Of a DNA stretch of 64,000 nucleotides, positions 52,201 to 61,655 are shown piece after piece; the first letter of the stretch is position 1, and each line of letters opens with the position of its first letter. The DNA comes from MKSF01 sp037190225. Its GTDB lineage: Bacteria > Bacteroidota > Bacteroidia > Chitinophagales > Chitinophagaceae. The position numbers and the translations under genes were made by a program. The notes under the pieces are model-generated. The model searched no databases. It had not been told where the DNA came from and saw nothing but the letters and a program-made list of their open reading frames with translations. Location of the stretch: the NCBI GenBank assembly GCA_037190225.1, contig JBBCJL010000006.1, forward strand, positions 124,001 to 188,000, in the 5' to 3' direction.

Positions 52201-53043
52201 ATGGAAGTGAACAGTGAAAATATCGAGATGTGGATAATGATGCTTGTGGATGATGAATTATCCGCGGAAGAAACAAAAGCTGTATGGCGCTTTATGGAGC
52301 AGCATCCCGAATATATGGATATCTATACGGCCTTCAGGGAAGTTAAGATACCGGCAGAGGATACAGTCTATCCGGACATTCATACCTTATTGAAAGCAGA
52401 AGATGATAATGCCGGTGTTCCGCCGGCGGCCGGCAGGCGTATCATGTTCCGCTATACGGGATGGGCTGCTGCCGTTATGCTGCTCATCTGCGCCGGCTGG
52501 TATGGTCTGCGGCCGGCTCACGAAATCCCGGATGATAGCCAGTCGATGCCAACGGCACATCAGCATAAGCCGGACACGCCGTATTCGGGTCTGCCTTCCG
52601 GAATGAAGGCTGTGGCTGCGGCCAAGGATACCAATACCCGTAACGCGGAGGTGGTTCCCGGGAGGCCGGCAAAAGTGGTGGTGCTGGCCCGGCAGCGGAA
52701 TGTGATAGATGCTTCCGGTAAGGATCCTGTGCCTGCCGTGGCGGTGGCCGAGGAAGAAATATCACGCATCCGGCCGATGATAGGGCAGGGCACAAACGCA
52801 CCGGCGCAACTGGCAGCAGCAGAAATGCATATGTTGCCTGCGGTCACACAGGAGCAGTCCCCCGAAAAGCGGGAAAGTATGCTTCCTCCCATTGCTGCCA
52901 GCCTGGAGCAGAAAGCCCTGCTGGATGATATAGGAAAGGAGATGCAGGAAAAGGCAACATTCGTAAAGGATGCTTACCAGGTAGTTAAAAATAGTACTAT
53001 TCAAATAAATATCGGAAACAAATCATTCACAATCAAAAAGTAG
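52201..53043 (+). CDS. Probable anti-sigma factor (single transmembrane helix)
   Basis: The 280-residue protein has a short cytoplasmic N-terminus (MWIMMLVDDELSAEETKAVW) typical of anti-sigma proteins, though without a Zn-binding HxxxCxxC, then one membrane helix (TGWAAAVMLLICAGWYG, about residues 88-103) and a Pro/Ala/Lys-rich periplasmic region. Position and topology suggest that it holds the upstream ECF sigma factor; this is inference from context. Confidence 0.75.
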   Translation: MEVNSENIEMWIMMLVDDELSAEETKAVWRFMEQHPEYMDIYTAFREVKIPAEDTVYPDIHTLLKAEDDNAGVPPAAGRRIMFRYTGWAAAVMLLICAGWYGLRPAHEIPDDSQSMPTAHQHKPDTPYSGLPSGMKAVAAAKDTNTRNAEVVPGRPAKVVVLARQRNVIDASGKDPVPAVAVAEEEISRIRPMIGQGTNAPAQLAAAEMHMLPAVTQEQSPEKRESMLPPIAASLEQKALLDDIGKEMQEKATFVKDAYQVVKNSTIQINIGNKSFTIKK

Positions 53044-53051
53044 ATCTCTAT

Positions 53052-53891
53052 ATGAAATATCTGGCATTATTAGGTATCGGTTTTTTAAGTACGTTGGCTG
53101 TCCGTGCACAGGATCCCGTTGAAGTGCAGCCCGCCGACTCACTTACGGCCGCAACGGACACTGTGTCCGGCAAAGATGGTGGTTATTCAATATCAATGGG
53201 GCTTTCGGGTGGCGTAAAAGCTGAAAAGAATAATAAAAAAAGCCGCTTGTCCTTTTCTTACCTGAATATGGACCTTGGCGTGAACTTTATGCACGATAAG
53301 ACAGATTACGGAAGCGCGGAAGCCATACGGTTCCTGAATGTTCCCCCGGAATACAGGAATGAAAGCCTGTTCTCCCTGGCACAGGGCAATTCGTGGAACT
53401 TCAATATCTGGCCGGTAAAGGTGCACTATAAGTTTGGCAGATCCGATAAGAACTATTTCTCCATGTCTACCGCGGTCGGGCTGCAGATATTTAACTTCAA
53501 ATATACCAAGCCCGTGCATTTCGAGAATAAAACAACGCCGCAGGTGGTATTAAGGGAAGATGTTACGCTTACCAAGAATAAGCTGTCCGTTATGTATGGA
53601 AGCATCCCGCTGATGCTGCATTACACGACAAAGCTCTCTAAGAATACAGCACTGAAATTTGGTTTCGGAGTCATCGGGGGCATGAATATGAGTACCTGGA
53701 CCAAGCAAAAAAGTAATGAAATCAATATTCCCAAGAACAGGGATATCATGAATCTGCAGAGATTCCAGACCTCATTGGTCGCTGAAATAGGAATGCCGGG
53801 TTATTTTATGCTCTTTGCCACCTACCAGCTGACCGATATGTATAAATATGGATTACAACAACAGCCAGTATCCATAGGCATACGCTTTTAG
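53052..53891 (+). CDS. Outer membrane beta-barrel protein of the ECF operon
   Basis: The 279-residue protein has a signal peptide (MKYLALLGIGFLSTLAVRAQ) and a beta-rich mature part (MGLSGGVKAEKNNKKSRLSF, then KNYFSMSTAVGLQIFNFKY) ending in QPVSIGIRF, an aromatic terminal strand. It is 8 bases after the anti-sigma gene. In Bacteroidota such sigma/anti-sigma/barrel triplets appear to monitor the envelope; its precise role is unknown. Confidence 0.78.
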   Translation: MKYLALLGIGFLSTLAVRAQDPVEVQPADSLTAATDTVSGKDGGYSISMGLSGGVKAEKNNKKSRLSFSYLNMDLGVNFMHDKTDYGSAEAIRFLNVPPEYRNESLFSLAQGNSWNFNIWPVKVHYKFGRSDKNYFSMSTAVGLQIFNFKYTKPVHFENKTTPQVVLREDVTLTKNKLSVMYGSIPLMLHYTTKLSKNTALKFGFGVIGGMNMSTWTKQKSNEINIPKNRDIMNLQRFQTSLVAEIGMPGYFMLFATYQLTDMYKYGLQQQPVSIGIRF

Positions 53892-53911
53892 TTTTTGTTG
53901 ATGTTATAGAT

Positions 53912-53950
53912 GAAAGGGCTGCCACAAGAATGTGGCGGCCTTTTCATTTT
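53912..53950 (+). terminator. Intrinsic terminator after the ECF operon
   Basis: GAAAGGGCTGCCACA pairs with TGTGGCGGCCTTTTC (53912-53945) with small mismatches and is followed by a T-rich tail. Confidence 0.75.
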
Positions 53951-53993
53951 TTAGCGAACTACAATAAGGCTGACCACTACAGTCGCCGGGCTG

Positions 53994-55016
53994 TCACAGT
54001 GCCTGCTGTACGGGGATCTCCTGTTCCCAGGCGATGCCGCTGATATCTGTCAGCCTCAGGATATAGGTGCCCCTTAGCTGCCGGAATACCATGTCGCGGA
54101 AGGTGAGCCTTGCCCGCGCTCCCAGCGGCAGCACCAGGCTGTGCTTGCCGGGACGCACGCGGGCCACATAATCGTTATGGATGTTAGCCGCGGCAAGACC
54201 GGCCAGCTGCTGCTGGCCCTGCTCAAACACAATAGCGCCCTGTTCGTCCAGGACCGCTATGCTTATTAAAAAAGAGCCATAGACATCGGCCCCTTCGTCC
54301 CTGAATACCGTAAAGCTGAGGCTGTCCGACCGGATCTCCGCCCGGCTGATCGTGACATGAGGCCGTACCGACAGGTTATGCAGCCGGCCGTAAACACCTC
54401 CATGAAAGTACTGGTTGGTGAACAGGGTAAGGGCCAGGATAAGGACGGATGCTCCCAGCGCTATCCTGTTAAGCCTGTTAGCGCCCAAAGGAAGCGGCTT
54501 GGAGCCGGCAATGCCGAGCCACTTTTTCCGGGCGGAGTCTGTGCGCCTTCCTGCGAGATAAGCATCCAGGGAATATTTGCCGCCCCCGCAGAAGAATAGG
54601 GTCCATCCGGCAGCGATACCGAGCACGCCTATCTGCCATTCATCCAGGCAGGTGGTGCCCAGCCATCCCGAGCCCAGCAGTATGCCCAGGGCAAGACCGG
54701 AGACCATAAGGCTCATAAGCCGGGTGAACAGTCCCAGCATGAACAGCAGTCCCACGATCCCCTCTATGAGGGTAAAAAGCAGCATGGCCCACCATAGCTG
54801 TTCCGGGTGTGATACCAGGTGGGCTATCACAGGCTTGATGCCCAGGGCATTGGGCAGGAAATGATTGAATTTCTCCCCTATATACCCGGCTTCTTCGGGG
54901 TTCAGCTTGTTTTCCAGTACGAGCCTTCTCCAGAATGCGGAGAAGTAGGTCCAGCCGGTGACCCACCGCAGGCCGGTAGCTAAGGTACCGGCATACGTAT
55001 ATGATTGATGATACAT
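53994..55016 (-). CDS. DoxD-DoxA fusion, thiosulfate:quinone oxidoreductase-like
   Basis: The 340-residue protein joins a DoxD-type membrane domain (WVTGWTYFSAFWRRLVLENKL, GLLFMLGLFTRL, LGTTCLDEWQIGVLG) to a C-terminal periplasmic DoxA-like region (from about residue 200; ARVRPGKHSLVLPLGAR). In archaea the two subunits form a thiosulfate:quinone oxidoreductase; fusions in Bacteroidota have unproven activity. Confidence 0.82.
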   Translation of the reverse strand: MYHQSYTYAGTLATGLRWVTGWTYFSAFWRRLVLENKLNPEEAGYIGEKFNHFLPNALGIKPVIAHLVSHPEQLWWAMLLFTLIEGIVGLLFMLGLFTRLMSLMVSGLALGILLGSGWLGTTCLDEWQIGVLGIAAGWTLFFCGGGKYSLDAYLAGRRTDSARKKWLGIAGSKPLPLGANRLNRIALGASVLILALTLFTNQYFHGGVYGRLHNLSVRPHVTISRAEIRSDSLSFTVFRDEGADVYGSFLISIAVLDEQGAIVFEQGQQQLAGLAAANIHNDYVARVRPGKHSLVLPLGARARLTFRDMVFRQLRGTYILRLTDISGIAWEQEIPVQQAL

Positions 55017-55111
55017 AGCGCTGTATAAATTTGATAAGTCAACTAATATAAACGGAACAGGCTTTCCCCGTATAGTTTCGGGGCAGCCCTGGTGTCTAAA
55101 GTAAGCGAATA

Positions 55112-55468
55112 TCAGATTAAAATACAGCGGTGCCGTATATAGATGGGCGTATTGCCGGCGAATGGCCGGGCACTGTGCAGGGTAGTATTGCGCAACCTTT
55201 CAGCTTTCTGCTGCCGGCTGTCGGCCGGATAGCCGCCTGAAGCAGTTTTCCCGGTAGCTTGCTGCAGGACATATACCGGGGCGGTAGCCCCCGTGTGCTG
55301 TACAAAAGCAGGGCAGGTCGCCTGCTTCAGGGGGTGTCCGCTTGTGTGGTGAGCAGGGATGTCCAGCAGCTCCTTGATCGTTCTTTTGGCCGGGCAGGGC
55401 AGGCATACCAACGCCATCATCATTAAAATGATGAAACGCTTAAAAATATGTCCAGGCTTGAGCTGCAT
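55112..55468 (-). CDS. Hypothetical secreted protein
   Basis: The 118-residue frame starts with a plausible signal peptide (IILMMMALVCLPCPAKRT) and continues with a His/Thr/Ala-rich hydrophilic region without known domain. It lies 95 bases upstream of the DoxD-DoxA gene on the same strand. The signal peptide favours a real gene, but composition of the second half is unusual. Confidence 0.45.
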   Translation of the reverse strand: MQLKPGHIFKRFIILMMMALVCLPCPAKRTIKELLDIPAHHTSGHPLKQATCPAFVQHTGATAPVYVLQQATGKTASGGYPADSRQQKAERLRNTTLHSARPFAGNTPIYIRHRCILI

Positions 55469-55544
55469 GATCCGGCTGCTGTTAAATATACCGGGCTAAG
55501 ATAGTAAAAACAAGGGATATAGCTTTGAAATGCCAGGTTAATAA

Positions 55545-55581
55545 GGAGGAGGGTGTGGGATGCAGCATCACGCCCTCCTCC
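55545..55581 (-). terminator. GC-rich hairpin after the yegP gene
   Basis: GGAGGAGGG (55545-55553) pairs perfectly with CCCTCCTCC (55573-55581). It lies just past the stop of the minus-strand DUF1508 gene and probably ends its transcript. Confidence 0.55.
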
Positions 55582-55621
55582 GTCCTTAATCCGGTGCTAT
55601 CGTATATTGAATATATACAGA

Positions 55622-55957
55622 TTACAGGCGTTCCTCTATATCTGCGCCGGGGGCGTTCGTCATGACAGACTTGATGCCGTTGTCTCTTCCGGCAGCGCTT
55701 TCATACATCTGGCTGGTGCCTATGATCTGGCCGTTGGTGGCTTTCAGGTTGAAATAATATTTGGCATTTTTAGACTCCAGCTTTTCAAACTTATTTTCGT
55801 CCGCGGCATTTTTCCTGACGGAATCTATACCGTTAAGACAGTTCGCCCTGGTAGTATAGCCTTCGCTGGTCAGGATCACCTGGCCGTTACCGGCGTGTAA
55901 ATTGAACTGGAACTCCTTGTTGCTTCGTTGGGAAACTACGAATTTTGACATCTGCAT
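55622..55957 (-). CDS. YegP family protein (DUF1508)
   Basis: The 111-residue protein consists of two DUF1508 repeats, with FVVSQRSNKEFQFNLHAGNG and then KYYFNLKATNGQIIGTSQMY as parallel units. Small proteins of this class have no firm function. Start may be at the second Met (55951). Confidence 0.88.
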   Translation of the reverse strand: MQMSKFVVSQRSNKEFQFNLHAGNGQVILTSEGYTTRANCLNGIDSVRKNAADENKFEKLESKNAKYYFNLKATNGQIIGTSQMYESAAGRDNGIKSVMTNAPGADIEERL

Positions 55958-55995
55958 TTGCTTTTTGAAGTGAAAGAAAAGAGAGAAATAATAAA

Positions 55996-56024
55996 AAGGT
56001 ACGAAGCTGTCAGCTCCGTACCTT
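55996..56024 (-). terminator. Terminator after the DUF937-like gene
   Basis: AAGGTACG-A-AGCTG pairs with CAGCT-C-CGTACCTT (one mismatch); on the minus strand TTTTTAT follows directly. Confidence 0.8.
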
Positions 56025-56033
56025 ATATATATA

Positions 56034-56540
56034 TTAAAGCATTTTTTTCAGGTCGTCCAGGTCCACATCGCCGTCTCCGTCCTTATCCAGGCCCAGCTGT
56101 TTGCCTATGCCGGATAGCTGGCCAAGGATCCCGCTGTTCTGCTGTTCCCCGGAAGCCGGCTTGTTGCCGGTGAGGTTGCCCAGTATCTGCTCCAGGTTGA
56201 ATCCGCCTGTGCCTTTGCCTGCAACCTTACCGAGGATCATCGGGATGATCGATGCGGCAATGCTTTGTGCCGTACTGCCATCCAGGCCCAGCTTCCGGGC
56301 GATGTTCTCTGCAAAGTTACCGCTGATACCCTGTACTTGGGGATTGCTGGCATCAAGGGTACCGGAGGCTGCCGCTTCGTTAAGCATTTCCAGCTGGCCC
56401 GGGCTCATGCCTTGAAGGCCGTTTACTACTGTATGCTGCGCTTCTTCCAGTATCTGGTCATTCTGGTCGGAAGATACGGCGGGTTGCTGATTCAGGTAGC
56501 TTTCTGCCTGGCTTTTTATAAGATCGAATAAGGAATTCAT
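56034..56540 (-). CDS. DUF937-like protein with an EF-hand-like C-terminus
   Basis: The 168-residue protein is Gly/Gln/Leu-rich with a helical core (MSPGQLEMLNEAAASG; STAQSIAASIIPMILGKVAG) similar to DUF937/YidB-type proteins. The last residues, DKDGDGDVDLDDLKKML, form a calcium-binding loop like that of EF-hand or dockerin modules. No signal peptide is visible. Function unknown. Confidence 0.72.
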   Translation of the reverse strand: MNSLFDLIKSQAESYLNQQPAVSSDQNDQILEEAQHTVVNGLQGMSPGQLEMLNEAAASGTLDASNPQVQGISGNFAENIARKLGLDGSTAQSIAASIIPMILGKVAGKGTGGFNLEQILGNLTGNKPASGEQQNSGILGQLSGIGKQLGLDKDGDGDVDLDDLKKML

Positions 56541-56633
56541 GTGTATAATACTTTAAATTAATGAATGTCTTCCCTGGATAGTACAAAAAGTATGCCCGAA
56601 TATTATTTCCGAATATTATCTCTTCTGTTCCGG

Positions 56634-57626
56634 TCAGCTGTTATAGGCCCATTTAATATAAACGGCACCCCATGTAAAGCCTCCTCCGAACGCTGCCAGG
56701 ATGATATTATCGCCTTTTTTAAGCTGCTTTTCCCATTCCCACAGGCAGAGCGGTAAAGTGCCTGAAGTGGTATTGCCGAACTTCTGGATATTGATCATGA
56801 CCTTTTCCGGCGGGAGCTGCATCCGGTCCGCGGTAGCGGAGATGATCCTCAGGTTGGCCTGGTGTGGTACCAGCCAGGCGATATCCTCGCTCTTCAGGTT
56901 GTTTTTGACCATGATCTTTTCGCACACATCTGCCATATTCGTAACGGCGAACTTAAAGACGGTCTGGCCTTCCTGGTACACATAGTGCTCTTTGTTGGAT
57001 ACGGTCTCTATGGTAGCCGGTCTGCGGGAGCCGCCCGCTTTCTGGTGCAGGTGCACCCAGCCGTTACCGTCAGACTTCAGGATGCTGTCCTGTATGCCGT
57101 TGCCGTCCGTGCTGGGTTCCAGCAGTACCGCCCCGGCACCGTCCCCGAAAATGATGCAGGTGGTCCTGTCCTCGTAATCTATTATAGAGCTCATTTTATC
57201 GCCTCCCACCACTATTACTTTCTTATGCTTGCCGCTTTCTATAAACTGGGCGGCGGTAGTGAGGGCATAGAGGAACCCGGAGCAGGCTGCGCTGATATCG
57301 TAGGAAAAAGCATTGGTGAAACCGCATTCGGCGGCAATGATATTGGCAGTGGCGGGAAACTGCATATCGGGGGTCGTTGTGGCACAGATCAGCAATTCCA
57401 CATCCTGGGGGTTCAGGTCATGCTTGGACATCAGGTTTTGTACAGCCCTGATACCCATATGGGATGTTCCGAGCTCTCCTTTTAAGATCCTTCTCTCTTT
57501 AATGCCGGTGCGTGTGGTGATCCATTCGTCTGTAGTGTCTACAATTGTTTCTAGTTCTTCATTGGTAAGGACATATTCCGGCACATAGCCTCCAACCGCA
57601 GTAATGGCCGCTGTAATTTTTTCCAT
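56634..57626 (-). CDS. fabH: Beta-ketoacyl-ACP synthase III
   Basis: FabH starts fatty acid synthesis by condensing acetyl-CoA (or branched acyl-CoA) with malonyl-ACP. The 330-residue enzyme has the catalytic Cys in DISAACSGFLYAL, His in WLVPHQANLRI and Asn in FGNTTSGT. In Bacteroidota it often favours branched primers. lipB and ftsX lie upstream on the same strand. Confidence 0.96.
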   Translation of the reverse strand: MEKITAAITAVGGYVPEYVLTNEELETIVDTTDEWITTRTGIKERRILKGELGTSHMGIRAVQNLMSKHDLNPQDVELLICATTTPDMQFPATANIIAAECGFTNAFSYDISAACSGFLYALTTAAQFIESGKHKKVIVVGGDKMSSIIDYEDRTTCIIFGDGAGAVLLEPSTDGNGIQDSILKSDGNGWVHLHQKAGGSRRPATIETVSNKEHYVYQEGQTVFKFAVTNMADVCEKIMVKNNLKSEDIAWLVPHQANLRIISATADRMQLPPEKVMINIQKFGNTTSGTLPLCLWEWEKQLKKGDNIILAAFGGGFTWGAVYIKWAYNS

Positions 57627-57664
57627 TTATATCGTTTTCTTAAATGAGTTGTTTGTGTGCTTTT

Positions 57665-58372
57665 CTAGTTCAAATGTACGTTAAAAACGTTTGCAAATTT
57701 TTCCCTGAATACTTTTTTTACCGCTTCCTCATCCACTACGTTGCCCAGCTCCTGCTGCATGGAAGTAACGCCTTTGTCCGAGATGCCGCAGGGTACTATG
57801 TGCCCGAAATAGCTCAGGTCCGTATTCACATTCAGGGCAATGCCATGGATGGTCAGCCAGCGGCTGCATTTTACGCCCATGGCGCAGATCTTCCGGGCCT
57901 TGCTGCTGTCACCTGCATCCAGCCATACGCCCGTGGCGCCTTCCAGCCGGCCACCTGTAATGCCGAATTCCGCAATGGTCAGGATCACGGCTTCCTCCAG
58001 GCTGCGCATATACCGGCCCAGGTCTGTAAAGAACTGCTCCAGGTCCAGCACGGGGTAGACCACCATCTGCCCGGGACCGTGATAGGTAATATCACCTCCG
58101 CGGTTGGTCTTGAAAAAGGTAGCGCCCAGCTCCTGGAGCTGGGTATTATTGACCAGCAGGTTTTCCATAAAGCCGCTCTTGCCTAAAGTATATACGTGGG
58201 GGTGCTGGCAGAACAGGAGATGATGAGCGATCTGCCGGTCATCGTCAGGGTTGAAATCTTTGGAGAATCTTTTTGATTTTATATCCAGGCCTTCTTTCAT
58301 CAGGGTTTCCTGCAGATCCCAGGCCTCCTGATAGGATATGGTTCCTAAGTCTTTGATATGTACGGTATTCAT
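57665..58372 (-). CDS. lipB: Octanoyl-ACP:protein octanoyltransferase
   Basis: LipB moves octanoate from ACP to lipoyl domains. The 235-residue protein has RGGDITYHGPGQMVVYPVLDL-type sequence, the lysine region MGVKCSRWLTIHGIALNVN and the catalytic Cys in HIVPCGISDKGVTS. It uses a product of the fatty acid pathway started by the neighbouring fabH gene. Intact and full length. Confidence 0.95.
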   Translation of the reverse strand: MNTVHIKDLGTISYQEAWDLQETLMKEGLDIKSKRFSKDFNPDDDRQIAHHLLFCQHPHVYTLGKSGFMENLLVNNTQLQELGATFFKTNRGGDITYHGPGQMVVYPVLDLEQFFTDLGRYMRSLEEAVILTIAEFGITGGRLEGATGVWLDAGDSSKARKICAMGVKCSRWLTIHGIALNVNTDLSYFGHIVPCGISDKGVTSMQQELGNVVDEEAVKKVFREKFANVFNVHLN

Positions 58373-58390
58373 CGGGGTAGCTTTTATCTT

Positions 58391-59236
58391 CTAATAAAGG
58401 TCGTCCAGCTTCAGCTTAAGGTATTTGATAACAGACCTGTTGGTGCTCAGCACGGATATGACAATGCCCAGCGCGCAGATGGTCACCAGTAAAAGGACAA
58501 ATAACAAGGGGTTATCAAGGACATTGATCTTGGGAAAGATGCCGGATACGAAATACCGGATGCCGAGGATGCCCAGGATAGCGATCACTGCCGAAATGAG
58601 CCCGGAAATGAAGGCCTGCTTGTTGAAGGGTCGGGCAATGAAGCTCCTTTTGGCGCCTACCATCTGCATGGTCTTTATCAGCATCCTGTTGCTGTACATG
58701 GAGAGTCTTACGGTATTGTCAATGATCACAACCACCGCTACCAGCAGGAGGGCGGCTATCACTGTCAGGATAAGGCTGGTATTTTGTATCAGGTTATCAA
58801 GATTGCCTACTATCATATCCGGGTAGTAGACTTCCCTTACAATATTGCTTTGCTGTATGAACCTGGTAATGAGGGCCATGCTGTCGGGGTTGACGTATTC
58901 GGCGTGCAGGCTGGTCTGTATGGAAATATAGAGCGGGTTATATCCTAAAAAGCTGACCGGGTTTTCGTTATTTTCCTTTATATATTTTTCCAGCGCCTCT
59001 TCCTTGGTGACGATAACGGCGCTTTTTACAAAGCTCTGGTCCCGGAGGATCCTTTCCAGCGCTTCCGCCTTTTCCATCCTGGTATTGTCATGAAGGATCA
59101 CATCAACCGTTACATCTTCCTTTACGATCCTGCTGAGAGAATGCCCGTTGATACCTATCCACCCGATGACCCCGAGCAGGAAAAGCACCAGGGAAATGCC
59201 GATGATGGAATATATCTGTGTAGGTGATTTTTTCAA
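58391..59236 (-). CDS. ftsX: Cell division protein FtsX
   Basis: The 281-residue permease-like protein has one N-terminal helix, a large periplasmic domain (about residues 40-160, including LGYNPLYISIQTSLHAEYVN) and three C-terminal helices with the conserved NTVRLSMYSNRMLIKTMQMVGAKRSFI-type region. With the ATPase FtsE (not in the window) it activates peptidoglycan hydrolases at the division site. Confidence 0.92.
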   Translation of the reverse strand: MKKSPTQIYSIIGISLVLFLLGVIGWIGINGHSLSRIVKEDVTVDVILHDNTRMEKAEALERILRDQSFVKSAVIVTKEEALEKYIKENNENPVSFLGYNPLYISIQTSLHAEYVNPDSMALITRFIQQSNIVREVYYPDMIVGNLDNLIQNTSLILTVIAALLLVAVVVIIDNTVRLSMYSNRMLIKTMQMVGAKRSFIARPFNKQAFISGLISAVIAILGILGIRYFVSGIFPKINVLDNPLLFVLLLVTICALGIVISVLSTNRSVIKYLKLKLDDLY

Positions 59237-59416
59237 GTGTTGAGTCGTTTATAATTTTGTACTTAAATATTTAACCTGAATAACCTCCAAAAATAGAAAT
59301 AAATTCTGTATAACATTGCATATCTTTATCATTAATATAAAGACCGGAATTTCCCGGTGCCGGCATACTGGATTTATATATAACTTCGTTATCTCTTACA
59401 GATAAACAGATTTAGG

Positions 59417-59974
59417 ATGAGCGCGCATACAAACATATGGAGGATAGCGGCGGCCTGTGTGCTGCTGGGAGCCTGTACAAAGAACACGGACAAAAAAGGC
59501 CCCGACATCAGCGACCAGCTGAACCGTAAATATTGTAATATTCCCCGTGCGGTAAATTATAACTGGAATTTTCCCGGTATAGAAGATAACAGTACCTGCT
59601 TCTTTGCTACCGGATTTTACGAGGGCAGCTGGATGTTCATAGATACGGTAAAGACCCGGGATGAAACGGTCATACGGATAGATACGCTGGGATTCCGTTT
59701 TCAGAAGATAGCGCAGGATACCACCTACCAGAAGATGACCATGACAGGATGGTGCGGCACAGAAACCCTCACCATTGACGTGGACCGTTTTTACCTGGCA
59801 AGGACCGACAGCTTTGATAATAACCAGGGGTGGCAGAAGATCTGCGGTAACAGGGATTCTGTTTTCGTGGAGATGCGGAAAAACCTGTTTGACACCACGC
59901 AGTTAACGATTCATATTATTCAATATTTACCCGATTCGGTACTGTACCACTCCGGTACCGGTATCAGAAAATAG
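59417..59974 (+). CDS. Hypothetical lipoprotein
   Basis: The 185-residue product has a lipoprotein signal ending LLGACTKN. The mature part is Thr/Asp-rich with beta structure and two internal Cys (ICGNR, MTGWCGTETL) and has no known domain. It is 9 bases upstream of msrB and probably co-transcribed with it. Confidence 0.7.
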   Translation: MSAHTNIWRIAAACVLLGACTKNTDKKGPDISDQLNRKYCNIPRAVNYNWNFPGIEDNSTCFFATGFYEGSWMFIDTVKTRDETVIRIDTLGFRFQKIAQDTTYQKMTMTGWCGTETLTIDVDRFYLARTDSFDNNQGWQKICGNRDSVFVEMRKNLFDTTQLTIHIIQYLPDSVLYHSGTGIRK

Positions 59975-59983
59975 TATCTGACC

Positions 59984-60409
59984 ATGGAACAGCATCCTTA
60001 CTTTATAAAAAACAGGACAACCCCGCTGCATCTGGAGAACAATGTCTGGCAAAAAGTGCTGGGGGAGGAATTATACAGGGTTGCCCGCCTGAAAGGGACC
60101 GAAAGGCCCTTCACCGGCACCTACTGGGACTCTGATCAGAAAGGCAGGTATTATTGCGCCTGTTGCGGTAATTACCTGTTTGCTTCCGATGCCAAATTCC
60201 AGAGCTCATGCGGATGGCCAAGCTACTTTGAGCCTTCGGATAAGGAGGCCGTGTACTACGTGGAGGACCTGTCCTTCAATATGAAACGGATAGAGGTATT
60301 ATGCAAATTGTGCGATGCCCACCTGGGACATGTGTTTGATGACGGTCCGCCGCCCACCTATGTCCGCTATTGCATTAACTCTGTTTGCGTGGTATTTGAA
60401 CCTCTTTGA
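59984..60409 (+). CDS. msrB: Peptide-methionine (R)-S-oxide reductase
   Basis: MsrB repairs methionine-R-sulfoxide in proteins. The 141-residue enzyme has the zinc Cys pairs CACCGN and CKLCDAHLGHVFDDG, the substrate region CGWPSYFEP and the catalytic Cys in RYCINSVCV. No signal peptide, so probably cytoplasmic. It follows the lipoprotein gene. Confidence 0.95.
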   Translation: MEQHPYFIKNRTTPLHLENNVWQKVLGEELYRVARLKGTERPFTGTYWDSDQKGRYYCACCGNYLFASDAKFQSSCGWPSYFEPSDKEAVYYVEDLSFNMKRIEVLCKLCDAHLGHVFDDGPPPTYVRYCINSVCVVFEPL

Positions 60410-60433
60410 CACGCTGGTGTTATAGTCCCCGTT

Positions 60434-61513
60434 ATGATAAAGAAGATCGCTTTTTGCGCGGGTATGATCTGCGGCGGCTGGCTGCAGACCGGCTATGCGC
60501 AGGTGGAAGTGGAGCTGCCGGAACCTGCCCCGGTCGTGTATGATACCCACTACATAAGCTCCTACAGGTACCAGCTGACCACCCGGCTGTATGTGTCCCA
60601 GAAATATACGGTCTTCACCCTTCCTACGGACAATGGTAATTTTGTCCTGTTCCGGCCCAATAATACGTTTAACCAGGGCGTGGGGTGGACCTACAGGGGC
60701 TTTTCCATTAACCTTGGCTTTGGCCTGCCCGGCATTAACGGGAACAGCTCTCAGCGGGGAAAATCCTCCTGGCTGGACTGCCAGATGCATATGTACGGCA
60801 GGAGAAATACCATAGATGTTTTTTTACAGCGCTACCAGGGGTATTATATCGGGCAGGGAAAGCTGCCCGGCTATGAAGGCTATTATAATGATGAAGCCAT
60901 AAAGGTCCGGACCTTCGGGGGCGTATATACCCATATCCATAACTGGAAAAAGTATTCTTTCCGGTTCGGGGCCACCCAGGATGAATTTCAGAAAAGAAGC
61001 TCCGGGTCCCTGCTGTACGGTCTGACCGTACTCTACTCCCTGGTAAAAAAGGATGAGGAGGGGATCGCTCATCCCGATATGGCCGGGCTGTCGAGATACA
61101 GCGGTGTCGGTCGTATCAATACATGGAATATAGGACCCCACATCGGGTACGGCTATAACTGGATCTTCCTGAAGAGGTGGTACCTGGGCGCAACGGTGAA
61201 TGTGGCGGCAACGCTGAGCCTGTACCAGGAAAATAAGGGCATGGGAAGCCCCAACCCGGAACCCGGTCCTTACCTCACAGGCACTCATGCTGACATCGCT
61301 CCTTCTGCCATCGGCCGGCTGGCTGCCGGCTATAACACTGCCCGGTGGGGGGTGGCCTTTTATTATGTGCACCATACGCATCTTAACCGTTCCTATATCG
61401 GGCAGTACACCTCCGGCAGCGTGGGCAATTACAGGGTGAACTTTATTTATCGGTTCGCCCCCGGTAAAAAGGTTAAAAAAGCATTAAGACCCTATGAGTG
61501 GTTTTTTAAATGA
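60434..61513 (+). CDS. DUF4421 outer membrane protein
   Basis: The 359-residue protein has a signal peptide (MIKKIAFCAGMICGGWLQTG, cleaved near GYAQ) and barrel-like strands. Motifs such as SSYRYQLTTRLYVSQKY, FLQRYQGYYI and NIGPHIGYGYNWIF fit DUF4421, a Bacteroidota family predicted to form outer membrane barrels. Role unknown. It is 24 bases after msrB. Confidence 0.8.
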   Translation: MIKKIAFCAGMICGGWLQTGYAQVEVELPEPAPVVYDTHYISSYRYQLTTRLYVSQKYTVFTLPTDNGNFVLFRPNNTFNQGVGWTYRGFSINLGFGLPGINGNSSQRGKSSWLDCQMHMYGRRNTIDVFLQRYQGYYIGQGKLPGYEGYYNDEAIKVRTFGGVYTHIHNWKKYSFRFGATQDEFQKRSSGSLLYGLTVLYSLVKKDEEGIAHPDMAGLSRYSGVGRINTWNIGPHIGYGYNWIFLKRWYLGATVNVAATLSLYQENKGMGSPNPEPGPYLTGTHADIAPSAIGRLAAGYNTARWGVAFYYVHHTHLNRSYIGQYTSGSVGNYRVNFIYRFAPGKKVKKALRPYEWFFK

Positions 61514-61655
61514 TAAATTAAATTTTGTATTTCCGCTGTTATCCCTCAATTTTGTGCCTTGGAATATATTTTATCATTTCCTCGCAGCAACAAGCTTCCG
61601 GAATATATTCCTTCAGAAACTATCAAAACAGATCATTTTAATTTAACCATAATCA

